Below, in pieces: positions 35,482 through 44,260 of a stretch of 64,000 bases of DNA (its first letter is position 1; each line of letters begins with the position of its first letter). The translations under genes and the position numbers were made by a program. The notes below the pieces were generated by a model. It was not told the origin of the DNA. It made no database searches and saw only the letters and a list, made by a program, of their open reading frames with translations. Source of the stretch: Shewanella maritima (lineage in GTDB: Bacteria; Pseudomonadota; Gammaproteobacteria; Enterobacterales; Shewanellaceae); contig NZ_CP036200.1 in NCBI RefSeq assembly GCF_004295345.1, positions 682,001 to 746,000 on the forward strand, in the 5' to 3' direction.

Positions 35482-36744
35482 TCAGTCAATCGGATCCTGA
35501 CTACCTAAACCTGCTTCAAGCATTTCGATTAATGCTTTTACATGTAATATTCCACACATTTGCTCTTTTACAACTCCGGCAAGCCATGGGCGCTTACCGG
35601 GTTTCTCCCGCCAATTGACGTGAGATTTATTAATTTTTACCGCATTAACCAGCGACTCACAGGTTAAACCCCAATCACTGTCTTCTAGCATCACAATATA
35701 CTGATAATCAACGGATTCAGCTAGCTCAGGAGTGTATTTTTCGGGCATGACCCACGCTCCTGAATCAACAACATTGATTTGACCATCACGATGCGGCTGT
35801 ACGCCCATAAACCACTTAGGTCGTCCAATAATATTGTTAATGCGCTCAACCTTAACAATGCCACCTAAACTCACCAAGGGCACAGCTAACGTTAAGCCCG
35901 CAACGTTAAAAAACAGAACCTGAAACTCATCATCTAACACATCATGCAAGTTATAGGTAACTTGCGGTGGTTGCCCACCTGTTTTTACTTTTACCGTAGT
36001 ATCAAGCTCAGGTGTTACTTGCTTAACGCTATCTTTGTTAATAATAGCGGCTTTTGCTTGAGTTGCAGTTGCTTGCTGTTGTTTATTATCGACTAAAGAG
36101 TTGATTTCTTTATCAACACTTGCCGTTTTCTGCTCAACTTTAGGCTCAACTGCTGCAGTTTTAACCTTAACCTCACTGCTAATCGCCTGACGAACTTTTT
36201 CGGCACTTTGTTTAATTTGCTGCTGAAAATCCGTTAACTCAGGTTCTGCTGTTGCTGTCGGTGCTGGCGCTGCAACTTGAGGCTTTGGCTGTTTAATTGG
36301 CTCGGAAACGACAGACAACAAGCGCTCTAACGCTTGCTTATCCACACTTGGCTCTTCAAATGGCCGAGACGTTAAGGCTGCGGCCTTACTACTTGCCTTA
36401 GCTTGAGTATGCTGCTCTGTGCTCGCTTGCTTTTGCAACGGCCTTTTAGGTGCAGTTTGCTTTTGCTCAGCAACTTTTTCTTGCTGTTTAGCATCTTCAG
36501 CCTTATCTGTATGTTGTGGCTTTGATGAGGCCATTTTATCAGTTGCAGCGTTTGTAGCTGGCTGTTTAGTCTCATGCCTGTGTGACTGCGAGGTAGATTG
36601 ATCCAGCGAAGGGTTAGCAGTCTCAGCTGCAGATTCTACCGACGATTCAGACACTTCTTCAGCTTGAGTTTTTGGCTCAGGCTCTTGCAGTAACAAGCTA
36701 AAATAATCAAAAACAGTTTCATCAACCGATTTTGACATGTGCAA
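35482..36744 (-). CDS. parP: ParP-like CheW-domain protein for polar array positioning
   Basis: 420 residues. The N terminus (SVDETVFDYFSLLLQEPEP) is conserved. A long low-complexity Lys/Gln/Pro/Ala-rich linker (about 25-265) follows. The C-terminal CheW-like domain (about 280-415) contains DEFQVLFFNVAGLTLAVPLV, VERINNIIGRPKWFMGVQPH and WLAGVVKEQMCGILHV. ParP in vibrios ties the ParC ATPase to CheA and the chemoreceptor array at the cell pole; placement directly after a ParA-like gene supports the name. The start region overlaps the end of parC by about 17-23 bases, so translation is probably coupled. Met-3 may be the true start. Confidence 0.82.
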   Translation of the reverse strand: MHMSKSVDETVFDYFSLLLQEPEPKTQAEEVSESSVESAAETANPSLDQSTSQSHRHETKQPATNAATDKMASSKPQHTDKAEDAKQQEKVAEQKQTAPKRPLQKQASTEQHTQAKASSKAAALTSRPFEEPSVDKQALERLLSVVSEPIKQPKPQVAAPAPTATAEPELTDFQQQIKQSAEKVRQAISSEVKVKTAAVEPKVEQKTASVDKEINSLVDNKQQQATATQAKAAIINKDSVKQVTPELDTTVKVKTGGQPPQVTYNLHDVLDDEFQVLFFNVAGLTLAVPLVSLGGIVKVERINNIIGRPKWFMGVQPHRDGQINVVDSGAWVMPEKYTPELAESVDYQYIVMLEDSDWGLTCESLVNAVKINKSHVNWREKPGKRPWLAGVVKEQMCGILHVKALIEMLEAGLGSQDPID

Positions 36745-37513
36745 ACTCCTGAGACAGTAAAAAATCTAACAAGCGGTTATAAGCTTTCACGCCACGACTG
36801 CGCGGTGAGTAATGAGAAGCTGGCAGGTGCGCCAAACTCGCATCACGAAACTTGGTGTCAACGGGAATAACGTCATCCCATAAGGTTTTGGCATACTTGT
36901 CCTGTAAGTACGATAAGGCAATTGGCGACGCTTTAGTTCGCTTATCAAACATGGTTGGCAAAATGGAGTAGCTGTATTGCGTTTTCTTAGAGCGCCCCAT
37001 GAGCTCCATGGTCTTGATCATGCGATCTAGACCTTTAATCGCTAAAAACTCAGTCTGAACTGGAATCACGATGTGCTGACTGGCAGCCAAGGCATTGACC
37101 ATCAGCACACCGAGTACTGGTGGGCAATCAATAATAGCGACATCATATTTATCTTCAACTAACGTCAATAAGTTGCGTAGCACTAACCCCATGCCTTCTT
37201 GATGACCTAGCGCGCGATCTAGAGTCGCAAGCGCCATAGTCGCAGGGATAATATCTAATCCTTCTACTTGGGTTGGCAATACATGCTGAAGCACGAATTC
37301 GCTGGTAAGATTTTGGTGATTAACAAATACATCGTATAACGAGCCAGGCACTTCTTCTGAATCGATGCCAAGATAATAGCCAAGCGATGCATGGGGATCG
37401 GTATCAATCATCAGTACTCTTTGACCACGCTTAACCAGCGCGCCGGCAAGGCTCGCGACTGTAGTGGTTTTACCAACACCACCTTTTTGATTCGCTATGG
37501 TCCATACTTTCAA
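36722..37513 (-). CDS. parC: ParA-like ATPase ParC (chemotaxis array segregation)
   Basis: A 263-residue ParA/MinD-family ATPase. The deviant Walker A motif is NQKGGVGKTTTVASLAGAL at residues 8-26. Walker B is VAIIDCPPVLGVLMVNA, and the switch block VLMIDTDPHASLGYYLG follows strand 2. The gene lies inside the chemotaxis operon next to a ParP-like gene, not beside parB, which marks it as the array-positioning paralogue rather than the chromosome-segregation ParA. The start is TTG (37511-37513) with AGAGAGG five bases upstream. Confidence 0.85.
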   Translation of the reverse strand: MKVWTIANQKGGVGKTTTVASLAGALVKRGQRVLMIDTDPHASLGYYLGIDSEEVPGSLYDVFVNHQNLTSEFVLQHVLPTQVEGLDIIPATMALATLDRALGHQEGMGLVLRNLLTLVEDKYDVAIIDCPPVLGVLMVNALAASQHIVIPVQTEFLAIKGLDRMIKTMELMGRSKKTQYSYSILPTMFDKRTKASPIALSYLQDKYAKTLWDDVIPVDTKFRDASLAHLPASHYSPRSRGVKAYNRLLDFLLSQEFAHVKIG

Positions 37514-37557
37514 ACTTGCCTCTCTTGCTGTATTAGCGCTTTAGGTAAGACTTGCAA

Positions 37558-38043
37558 CTATCTATTGGTATCGTCTAGTTCACGTGTTGTCACGCGAATG
37601 CCGCCATTGGGCAAACTAATCACCTTAACGCCATCTTCATTTTCTGAAACCACAACCTGCTGAGCTGAATGTCGATTAGCATTACTAGCATCATTGCTTT
37701 GCTTTTCAGTTGTAGCACCTTGCTCAGGCTCAGTTGTCTGTTGTTGCGTACTTGGCGGTGTTGCACTGCCTACGGTTGCTTTTTGCTCTGGCGAACTTTT
37801 TGCCATTTCGATAAACGCTTTTGTCTGCTCTGGATGGTTCGCCATCCAGGTGGCGATTTCCTGTGCTTGCTCATCTGGCACCATCAGCAAAATCTGACTG
37901 GCTTTTAGCTCTTCGATTTCAAGCTGCTGTGCCTTATTTAATTTCGCCGCGTTTAAATACAGCATCAATACAACAAGCAAGGCGATGATAAGCAGTGAGC
38001 TTATCAACAGCAGCAAAGGGTTGTAGGACTTTGCCTTAGCCAC
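37558..38043 (-). CDS. Membrane-anchored protein of the chemotaxis operon, unknown function
   Basis: 161 residues with one N-terminal membrane helix ([21 protein letters not shown]) and a short conserved segment ([20 protein letters not shown], about 58-78). A Gln/Thr/Ser-rich linker follows, then a C-terminal motif ([19 protein letters not shown]). The start is GTG and overlaps the cheB stop region by 8 bases. I recognise it only as a protein that occurs at this place in Shewanella chemotaxis operons. No function can be assigned. Confidence 0.7.
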   Translation of the reverse strand: MAKAKSYNPLLLLISSLLIIALLVVLMLYLNAAKLNKAQQLEIEELKASQILLMVPDEQAQEIATWMANHPEQTKAFIEMAKSSPEQKATVGSATPPSTQQQTTEPEQGATTEKQSNDASNANRHSAQQVVVSENEDGVKVISLPNGGIRVTTRELDDTNR

Positions 38044-39169
38044 GCCCTGACTCTTTCAAAATGGCACTTGCCATATCATCAAGCGCAATAGATTGACTAG
38101 ACAAGCCAGCTGAAGCTACAGCTTGCGGCATACCATAAACCACACAGCTTGCTTCATCTTGAGCCCAAATGGTTGCCCCTTTCGCTTTAAGCAAGCGTGC
38201 GCCTTCGCGGCCATCAGCCCCCATTCCCGTCAATACGACTGCCAGAATATCACCGTCATAAACCTTTGAAGCAGAAGCAAAAGTAATATCAACACAAGGC
38301 TTGTAGTTCATATCAGCCTTACCTGCGACGACTTTTAATCTGCTGCTCACACCTGTCTTTTCAATTAACAGCTGCATGCCACCTGGCGCAAGGTACGCAC
38401 ACCCAGGCCTGACGAGATCGCCAGATACAGCCTCTTTAACCTCGATTTTGCAAAGGCTATTTAAACGTGTGGCAAATGCGGGGGTGAATGCGGCGGGCAT
38501 ATGCTGGATTAGAAAAATCGGATGCGGATAGTTTACAGGAAACTGAGTTAAGATTTTTTGCAGCGCAACCGGGCCCCCTGTTGAGGTACCGATCAATAAA
38601 GCCTTGTATTGCTTACCGCTCGCACGAATGGATTGAGCAGGTGTCGAAGCTGGAGATTCAACTCTTGGACGACTGCCTATACTTCTCAGTGGTTGAGATT
38701 GGCGGGTGCGATCCGGTGTTTCCCTAGAAATTTCTCGTGTTGGCGTCGCTCTACTTGGGGTGCGAAATACTCGGCGACGGCCGAGCGCTTTGATGCGTTG
38801 TTGCAATAGTGAAATGGCATCTGCTTTGTTGGTCGCAATATCTTCAAAACGCTTAGGTAGAAAATCCAAAGCACCCGCCTCAAGCGCATCCAGCGTAGCT
38901 TGAGCGCCATCATGGGTAAGCGATGAGAACATTAAAATAGGTGTCGGGGTTTCAGCCATGATTTTTCGAACCGCGCTGATGCCATCAAGCACTGGCATTT
39001 CGATATCCATGGTGATCACTTGCGGTTTAAGTTTCGCAGCCATGGTGACTGCTTCTTGACCATTAACTGCGACACCTACAACTTCAAGATCAGGAGATTG
39101 ATTAACAATCTCACTAACCCTGCGTCTGAAAAAACTGGAGTCGTCTACCACTAAAACTTGTATGGCCAT
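38036..39169 (-). CDS. cheB: Chemoreceptor glutamate methylesterase CheB
   Basis: Removes methyl groups from chemoreceptors and deamidates them, giving adaptation. The 377-residue protein has an N-terminal receiver domain ([18 protein letters not shown]; phospho-acceptor Asp in [13 protein letters not shown] near residue 56), a linker of about 60 residues rich in Arg/Ser/Thr/Pro, and the C-terminal esterase ([17 protein letters not shown] with the catalytic Ser, QHMPAAF with His, and [14 protein letters not shown] with Asp). The linker is longer than in enterobacteria. No cheR lies in the window. Confidence 0.95.
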   Translation of the reverse strand: MAIQVLVVDDSSFFRRRVSEIVNQSPDLEVVGVAVNGQEAVTMAAKLKPQVITMDIEMPVLDGISAVRKIMAETPTPILMFSSLTHDGAQATLDALEAGALDFLPKRFEDIATNKADAISLLQQRIKALGRRRVFRTPSRATPTREISRETPDRTRQSQPLRSIGSRPRVESPASTPAQSIRASGKQYKALLIGTSTGGPVALQKILTQFPVNYPHPIFLIQHMPAAFTPAFATRLNSLCKIEVKEAVSGDLVRPGCAYLAPGGMQLLIEKTGVSSRLKVVAGKADMNYKPCVDITFASASKVYDGDILAVVLTGMGADGREGARLLKAKGATIWAQDEASCVVYGMPQAVASAGLSSQSIALDDMASAILKESGRG

Positions 39170-39248
39170 TTAATCCCTTTACTAATGGAACTTTTATTAT
39201 CAAACTCAAGCTGGGTAGCTACGGCGTCCCGCACTACCCTAATTCAAG

Positions 39249-41471
39249 TTATTTGTTTTTAGCGTAATGCTTTAATAGCCCTGGCACGTCAAGGATTAAC
39301 GCGATACCACCATCAGAGGTAATGGTTGCCCCCGCCATACCTGGCGTACCTTGTAACATGCTGCCAAGAGGCTTAATTACCACCTCTTCTTGACCAATAA
39401 GGGCATCGACAACGAAACCGATTTGCATGGTACCCAGTTGTACAATCACCACATGACCGTGCTGTTTGTCGCCATGTTTGAACGAGCTTTGGTCACGACG
39501 CAACCAATGTTCAAGATAGAATAAAGGTACGGCTTTATCGCGAACAATCACGGTTAGCTGACCATCGACAATATTGGTCTTGGTTAGATCTAGGTGGAAA
39601 ATCTCATTCACGCTAGATAACGGCAGGGCAAATACTTGCTTAGCAACATCAACCATCAGGGTTGGCATAATTGCTAGCGTTAACGGCACTTTAATTTCAA
39701 GTACCGTACCTTTACCCTGCACTGAATCAATGTGAACAGTACCATTTAGCTGGGTGATGCGGGTTTTCACCACATCCATACCTACACCACGGCCTGAGAT
39801 GTCTGAAATTTCTACTTTAGTTGAGAAGCCTGGAGCAAAGATTAAGTTATATGCTTCATTGTCCGTCATGCGCGCTGCGGCATCTTCATCTAACACGCCG
39901 CGGCTAATCGCAATCTCTTTGAGCTTTTGCGCGTCCATACCGGCGCCGTCATCTTCAATCTTTAGAAGAATATGGTCACCTTCCTGACTTGCAGACAAGG
40001 TAATGGTACCGGTTCTTGGCTTACCATTTGCCTCACGTGTGAGCGGCATTTCAATGCCGTGATCCACTGAGTTGCGAACTAAATGAACGAGCGGATCGGC
40101 TAGCGCTTCAACTAAGTTTTTATCAAGGTCAGTGTCCTCACCCACCATGACTAAATCAATTTCTTTATCGAGCGAGCGCGCTAAATCGCGAACAACCCTT
40201 GGGAAACGGCCAAATACTTTCTTAATTGGCTGCATGCGGGTTTTCATTACCGCGCCTTGAAGATCTGCTGTCACCAAATCAAGGTTAGCTAGCGCCTTAC
40301 TCATTTCTTCATCTTCACGAGTAATGCCTAGACTTACTAATCGGTTACGCACTAATACCAGCTCACCAACCATGTTCATAATCTGGTCTAGACGAGAAGT
40401 ATCTACACGAACTGTGGTTTCACCTTGAGGTATCGTTGGCGCTTGACCTTTGGCCGCTTTATCTTTGGCGGGCTCAGGTTTAGGCGCAGCTTTTGCTGGC
40501 GCTTTTGCTGCAGGAGTTGGTGCTGCTTTTGGCGCAGGTGTTGGTTGTGGAGCTGCTTTAGGCTCAGGTGCTTTAGCTGCTGGCGTACTAGGCGCAGGAG
40601 CGGCTTTTGCTGGTTCAGACTTAGGTTCAGCATCGACGGCTTTTGGTGCACCGCCCTTACCGTGTAGCTCGTCTAACAGCGCTTCAAATTCATCGTCGGT
40701 AATATCGTCAGCATCCACCATAGGTGGTTGCTCGACCTCAGCAGGCTTAGCATCACTGGTCTTGAAGCTACCTGAACCATGTAACTCATCTAATAAAGCT
40801 TCAAATTCATCATCTGTGATTTCATCATCAGCGACCGCTGACGAACTTGCAGGTTCAGCCACCGGCTGCTCTTTCGTATTTGATGGACTACCGCCTTCAC
40901 CATGCAGAGCATCGAGTAACGCTTCAAACTCGGATTCATCAATTTCATCAATGCCACCTTCCCCTTCATTAGCCTGAGGCTCCGGAGTAGGTTCAGGGGC
41001 AGGTTCTGGCTCAGGCTCTGGGATGGGCTCGGGTTCTACGACAGTAGACTCTACATCACCTCCCATTTCAGAAGGCAGCGGCTCGCCAGAGCTCAGCAGT
41101 TTAAGCTTTTCTAATAGTTCTGGTTCTGCTGGATCTTGCTCGATACCTTGCTGAGTTTGTTCAAACATGCTGTTAATCGAATCAACAGCTTGCAAAATAA
41201 TGTCCATCAACTCAGAGTTGACGTGGCGTTTACCGGTTCTTAACAGGTCGAAGGTATTTTCTGCCTCATGACAGACATCAACCATAGGTGTAAGACTCAA
41301 AAAGCCTGCACCACCTTTAACCGTGTGGAACCCACGGAAAATGGCGTTTAATAAATCACTATCGTCAGGATTATTTTCAAGCGCAACTAATTGCTCTTGT
41401 AGAAGCTCAAGGATTTCACCCGCTTCAATTAAAAAGTCCTGCAGTATCTCTTCATCGACATCAAAGGACAT
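39249..41471 (-). CDS. cheA: Chemotaxis histidine kinase CheA
   Basis: Autophosphorylates in response to receptors and passes phosphate to CheY and CheB. The 740-residue protein has an HPt domain with His-49 in GFHTVKGGAGFL. A long acidic then Ala/Pro-rich linker follows (about 130-345), containing three copies of an EFEALLDxLHG motif about 40 residues apart. Then come the dimerisation helices (LDQIMNMVGELVLVRNRL), the ATPase (LVRNSVDHGIE; DDGAGMD; GRGVGMDVV) and a CheW-like regulatory domain to the C terminus. No recognisable CheY-binding P2 domain separates HPt from the linker. It follows cheZ after 15 bases. Confidence 0.95.
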   Translation of the reverse strand: MSFDVDEEILQDFLIEAGEILELLQEQLVALENNPDDSDLLNAIFRGFHTVKGGAGFLSLTPMVDVCHEAENTFDLLRTGKRHVNSELMDIILQAVDSINSMFEQTQQGIEQDPAEPELLEKLKLLSSGEPLPSEMGGDVESTVVEPEPIPEPEPEPAPEPTPEPQANEGEGGIDEIDESEFEALLDALHGEGGSPSNTKEQPVAEPASSSAVADDEITDDEFEALLDELHGSGSFKTSDAKPAEVEQPPMVDADDITDDEFEALLDELHGKGGAPKAVDAEPKSEPAKAAPAPSTPAAKAPEPKAAPQPTPAPKAAPTPAAKAPAKAAPKPEPAKDKAAKGQAPTIPQGETTVRVDTSRLDQIMNMVGELVLVRNRLVSLGITREDEEMSKALANLDLVTADLQGAVMKTRMQPIKKVFGRFPRVVRDLARSLDKEIDLVMVGEDTDLDKNLVEALADPLVHLVRNSVDHGIEMPLTREANGKPRTGTITLSASQEGDHILLKIEDDGAGMDAQKLKEIAISRGVLDEDAAARMTDNEAYNLIFAPGFSTKVEISDISGRGVGMDVVKTRITQLNGTVHIDSVQGKGTVLEIKVPLTLAIMPTLMVDVAKQVFALPLSSVNEIFHLDLTKTNIVDGQLTVIVRDKAVPLFYLEHWLRRDQSSFKHGDKQHGHVVIVQLGTMQIGFVVDALIGQEEVVIKPLGSMLQGTPGMAGATITSDGGIALILDVPGLLKHYAKNK

Positions 41472-41486
41472 TAAGTTGACTCCTAA

Positions 41487-42221
41487 TTAGAAACCCAGGC
41501 TAGATAACAGATCATCGACTTCATCTTGACCTGTAACAACATCTTCGCGTGTTTCTGCATCCATTATAGGGCCTTCGGCCTCAATATTATTATTTGCTGT
41601 TTCTTGTGCTTGCATTGGGTGGTCACCAAACACTGTCAGCATGGTAACTAGGTTGTTTTCCACTTCTCTGACAAGGTCTATCACCCGACGGATCATTTGT
41701 CCGGTTAAATCTTGGAAGTCTTGCGCCATCAATATTTGATTGAGCAATTCACGTAAACGATTCGAGTCATGAGCACTGTGAGACATAAACTTCTGAACGT
41801 CGTGACATAACACTTTGAACTCGCTCAGTTCTATGTCGCGGCGCATCAATTTATCCCACATAGGGGTCACACTTTGAATGTTTGTAATTATGGTATCGGC
41901 CAAAGGTAAACATTCTTCAACCGCATCCATGGTTTTATTTGCAGCTTGTTCCGTCATATCGATGACGTAGTTAAGCCTTTCTTTGGCATCTGGGATTTCT
42001 GTGTTAGCTAATTCAGAGAGGCGACTATCAAGTTGGAAGTCTTCAAGGGCACTATGTAACTGACGAGTTAACTTACCGACCTCTTCAAATAGCTCCCTTT
42101 GAAGAGGGGCAGCGATTTCACGAATGAGGTTATCAGCTTGCTCTTGCTGATCAGCACTAAGCAGCTCAACCAGCAACTGGGCTTGCTCAAGTGTAATCAA
42201 TCCCGCGTTTTCTACCTGCAT
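41487..42221 (-). CDS. cheZ: CheY-P phosphatase CheZ
   Basis: Dephosphorylates CheY-P. The 244-residue protein is mostly helical, with the long hairpin core ending in ILMAQDFQDLTGQMIRRVIDLV, which carries the catalytic Gln of the DFQDLTGQ motif (about residues 167-175). A flexible linker leads to the C-terminal CheY-binding peptide DDLLSSLGF. Its ATG has an AGGGAT site. It lies 14 bases downstream of cheY. Confidence 0.95.
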   Translation of the reverse strand: MQVENAGLITLEQAQLLVELLSADQQEQADNLIREIAAPLQRELFEEVGKLTRQLHSALEDFQLDSRLSELANTEIPDAKERLNYVIDMTEQAANKTMDAVEECLPLADTIITNIQSVTPMWDKLMRRDIELSEFKVLCHDVQKFMSHSAHDSNRLRELLNQILMAQDFQDLTGQMIRRVIDLVREVENNLVTMLTVFGDHPMQAQETANNNIEAEGPIMDAETREDVVTGQDEVDDLLSSLGF

Positions 42222-42235
42222 GGCGTATCCCTACT

Positions 42236-42619
42236 TTATGCTAAGCGTTCAAAGATTTTATCTAGCTTTTCTTTGAGCGTGGCTGCGGTAAATGGCTTAA
42301 CCACGTAGCCGTTTACACCAGCTTGCGCTGCAGCAATAATCTGCTCACGCTTGGCTTCGGCCGTTACCATAAGTACAGGTAAATGTTTAAGAGAATCGTC
42401 AGCGCGAATGGCTTTCAATAAGTCGATGCCTTGCATACCAGGCATGTTCCAGTCAGTTACAACAAAGTCAAATTCGCCTTTTTGTAACATAGGTAGGGCC
42501 GTAGACCCGTCATCTGCTTCTTGGGTATTGTTGAACCCCAAGTCTCGCAACAAGTTCTTGATGATACGTCTCATTGTTGAAAAGTCGTCAACAATAAGAA
42601 TCTTCATATTCTTGTCCAA
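42236..42619 (-). CDS. cheY: Chemotaxis response regulator CheY
   Basis: Single-domain receiver that, when phosphorylated, binds FliM and FliN at the motor. 127 residues: acidic pair Asp-11/Asp-12 in [12 protein letters not shown], phospho-acceptor Asp-56 in VVTDWNMPG, Thr in [10 protein letters not shown], and Lys in GYVVKPFTA. The start is TTG (42617-42619) with an exact GGAGG five bases upstream; the next ATG, four codons in, lacks such spacing. It is 43 bases after fliA. Confidence 0.96.
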   Translation of the reverse strand: MDKNMKILIVDDFSTMRRIIKNLLRDLGFNNTQEADDGSTALPMLQKGEFDFVVTDWNMPGMQGIDLLKAIRADDSLKHLPVLMVTAEAKREQIIAAAQAGVNGYVVKPFTAATLKEKLDKIFERLA

Positions 42620-42662
42620 GGTTTCCTCCGGTGAGCTTACACTTACGTGCTCTATTTATTAA

Positions 42663-43382
42663 TTATTCTTGTGTCCAATGCTTGAGCTTACCTTTTAGTC
42701 TTAACATAGCCTGACTTAAAATCTGACTAACTCTAGACTCACTAACCTCAAGAATGGCACCAATTTCTTTTAAGTTTAATGCTTCGTCATAATACAGGGA
42801 TAAGACTAAAGCATCACGCTCAGGCAAAGTTTTAATAGCTTCAACTAACGCAGATTGAAACTGTACTTCAGCAAGTGACTCGAACGCTTCGTCCGGATTT
42901 TCGTCTTCCGGGACGATGACATCTTGCGACACGCCCAAGTCTTCTATGCCTATGATTTTCCCCACAGAAACGTCGTTTAAGATATGATGGTATTCATCTA
43001 GCGACATCTCAAGTTTTTCAGCAATTTCTGTGTCACGAGCATCGCGCCCAAGTGTTTGCTCTAACTCATCGATCACTTGAGTGATACGACGACTATTTCT
43101 GTGAACGGAACGGGGAACCCAATCACCACGGCGGATCTCATCAATCATTGCCCCTCGGATGCGGATCCCAGCAAAGGTTTCAAACTTGGCACCTTTACTG
43201 CCATCAAATTTTGATGAAGCTTCAAGCAGCCCCATCATTCCTGCCTGCAACAAGTCATCCAATTGCACAGAGGCAGGAAGCCTAGCCAACATATGGTGAG
43301 CGATACGTTTTACTAGCGGAGCATACTGTTCAACGATAGACGTTTTGTTATCGAATTGGGTATATGCTGCAGCTTTATTCAC
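42663..43382 (-). CDS. fliA: Flagellar sigma factor FliA (sigma-28)
   Basis: Directs RNA polymerase to late flagellar and chemotaxis promoters such as that of flgOP. 239 residues: region 2 (YAPLVKRIAHHMLARLPASV, LLQAGMMGLLEASSKFD, then TFAGIRIRGAMIDEIRRGDW), region 3 near 95-150, and the region 4 helix-turn-helix (LNLKEIGAILEVSESRVSQIL) at about 205-225. The start is GTG with AGGAA seven bases upstream and overlaps the flhG stop by eight bases. Confidence 0.95.
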   Translation of the reverse strand: MNKAAAYTQFDNKTSIVEQYAPLVKRIAHHMLARLPASVQLDDLLQAGMMGLLEASSKFDGSKGAKFETFAGIRIRGAMIDEIRRGDWVPRSVHRNSRRITQVIDELEQTLGRDARDTEIAEKLEMSLDEYHHILNDVSVGKIIGIEDLGVSQDVIVPEDENPDEAFESLAEVQFQSALVEAIKTLPERDALVLSLYYDEALNLKEIGAILEVSESRVSQILSQAMLRLKGKLKHWTQE

Positions 43383-44256
43383 TCGCTCGTTCCTCTTGCT
43401 GAGTAGGACGATGGACTAAGCGTTCAACAAAAAATTCTAGATGCCCGCCAGGTTGTTGCGGGATTGGCCACGTCATAATCTTGTTAGCTAAGCCATGATA
43501 AGCGATAGCCGCTGGCGATTTTGGAAAGGCTTCAATTACTAACTTCTGCTTACGGACAGATTTGCGCAAATTATCGTCAAACGGCACCGTTGCCACCAGC
43601 TCGAGCGCGACATCTAAGAACCTGTCTGTCACTTTACTGAGTTTAGCAAATAATTCCATACCTTCTCGCAAAGAACGCACCATATTTGCAACAATTTTGA
43701 AATGGAACACACCATGCTCGCGGCTCAAGATTTTTATCAAGGCATAAGCATCGGTAATAGAGGTTGGTTCGTCACACACGACAATCAATACATCTTGTGA
43801 CGCACGTGAAAAACTCAGCACCATATCTGAAATACCTGCCGCGGTATCAACAATCAGTACGTCGAACTGAGTGCGCATTTCACTAAAGGCGCGAATAAGG
43901 CCTGCATGCTGAGCTTGAGTAAGCTCAACCATCGCTTGAGTACCAGAAGTTGCTGGCACAATACCAATGCCTTTAGGACCTCGAACAATAATATCGTCTA
44001 GCTCTGATTCGCCAGATAGAACGTGAGATAAGTTTTTCTCAGCGCGAAGGCCAAGCATGACATCCACGTTTGCTAACCCTAAGTCAGCATCAAGTACTAA
44101 TACTCGTTTGCCTTTTTCAGCGAGAGCAACTGCGGTGTTGATTGAAACGCTGGTTTTACCTACGCCCCCTTTACCACCTGAAACCGCGATAACTTTCACT
44201 TTTTCGTTATTTGGTTGATTCATCATACGTAAACCGCTTGCTTGATCCCGGGTCAT
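43375..44256 (-). CDS. flhG: Flagellar number regulator FlhG (FleN), MinD-like ATPase
   Basis: Limits the number of polar flagella by antagonising FlhF and the master regulator. The start at 44254-44256 gives 293 residues and leaves a 4-base gap to flhF; a longer frame would overlap flhF. The N-terminal peptide MTRDQASGLRMM matches the DQA-x-x-LR motif used to stimulate the FlhF GTPase. The Walker A motif follows (VIAVSGGKGGVGKTSVSIN), then VLVLDADLGLANVDVMLG and VDTAAGISDMVLSFSRAS. It overlaps fliA by eight bases. Confidence 0.94.
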   Translation of the reverse strand: MTRDQASGLRMMNQPNNEKVKVIAVSGGKGGVGKTSVSINTAVALAEKGKRVLVLDADLGLANVDVMLGLRAEKNLSHVLSGESELDDIIVRGPKGIGIVPATSGTQAMVELTQAQHAGLIRAFSEMRTQFDVLIVDTAAGISDMVLSFSRASQDVLIVVCDEPTSITDAYALIKILSREHGVFHFKIVANMVRSLREGMELFAKLSKVTDRFLDVALELVATVPFDDNLRKSVRKQKLVIEAFPKSPAAIAYHGLANKIMTWPIPQQPGGHLEFFVERLVHRPTQQEERASE

Positions 44257-44260
44257 ATCT

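Noticed and set aside
40425-40977. Open frames on the plus strand opposite the CheA linker, with repetitive Ala/Gly/Ser or Arg/Cys/Trp composition
   Set aside because: They are antisense shadows of the Ala/Pro/Glu-rich linker repeats of cheA; no start signals and unnatural composition.
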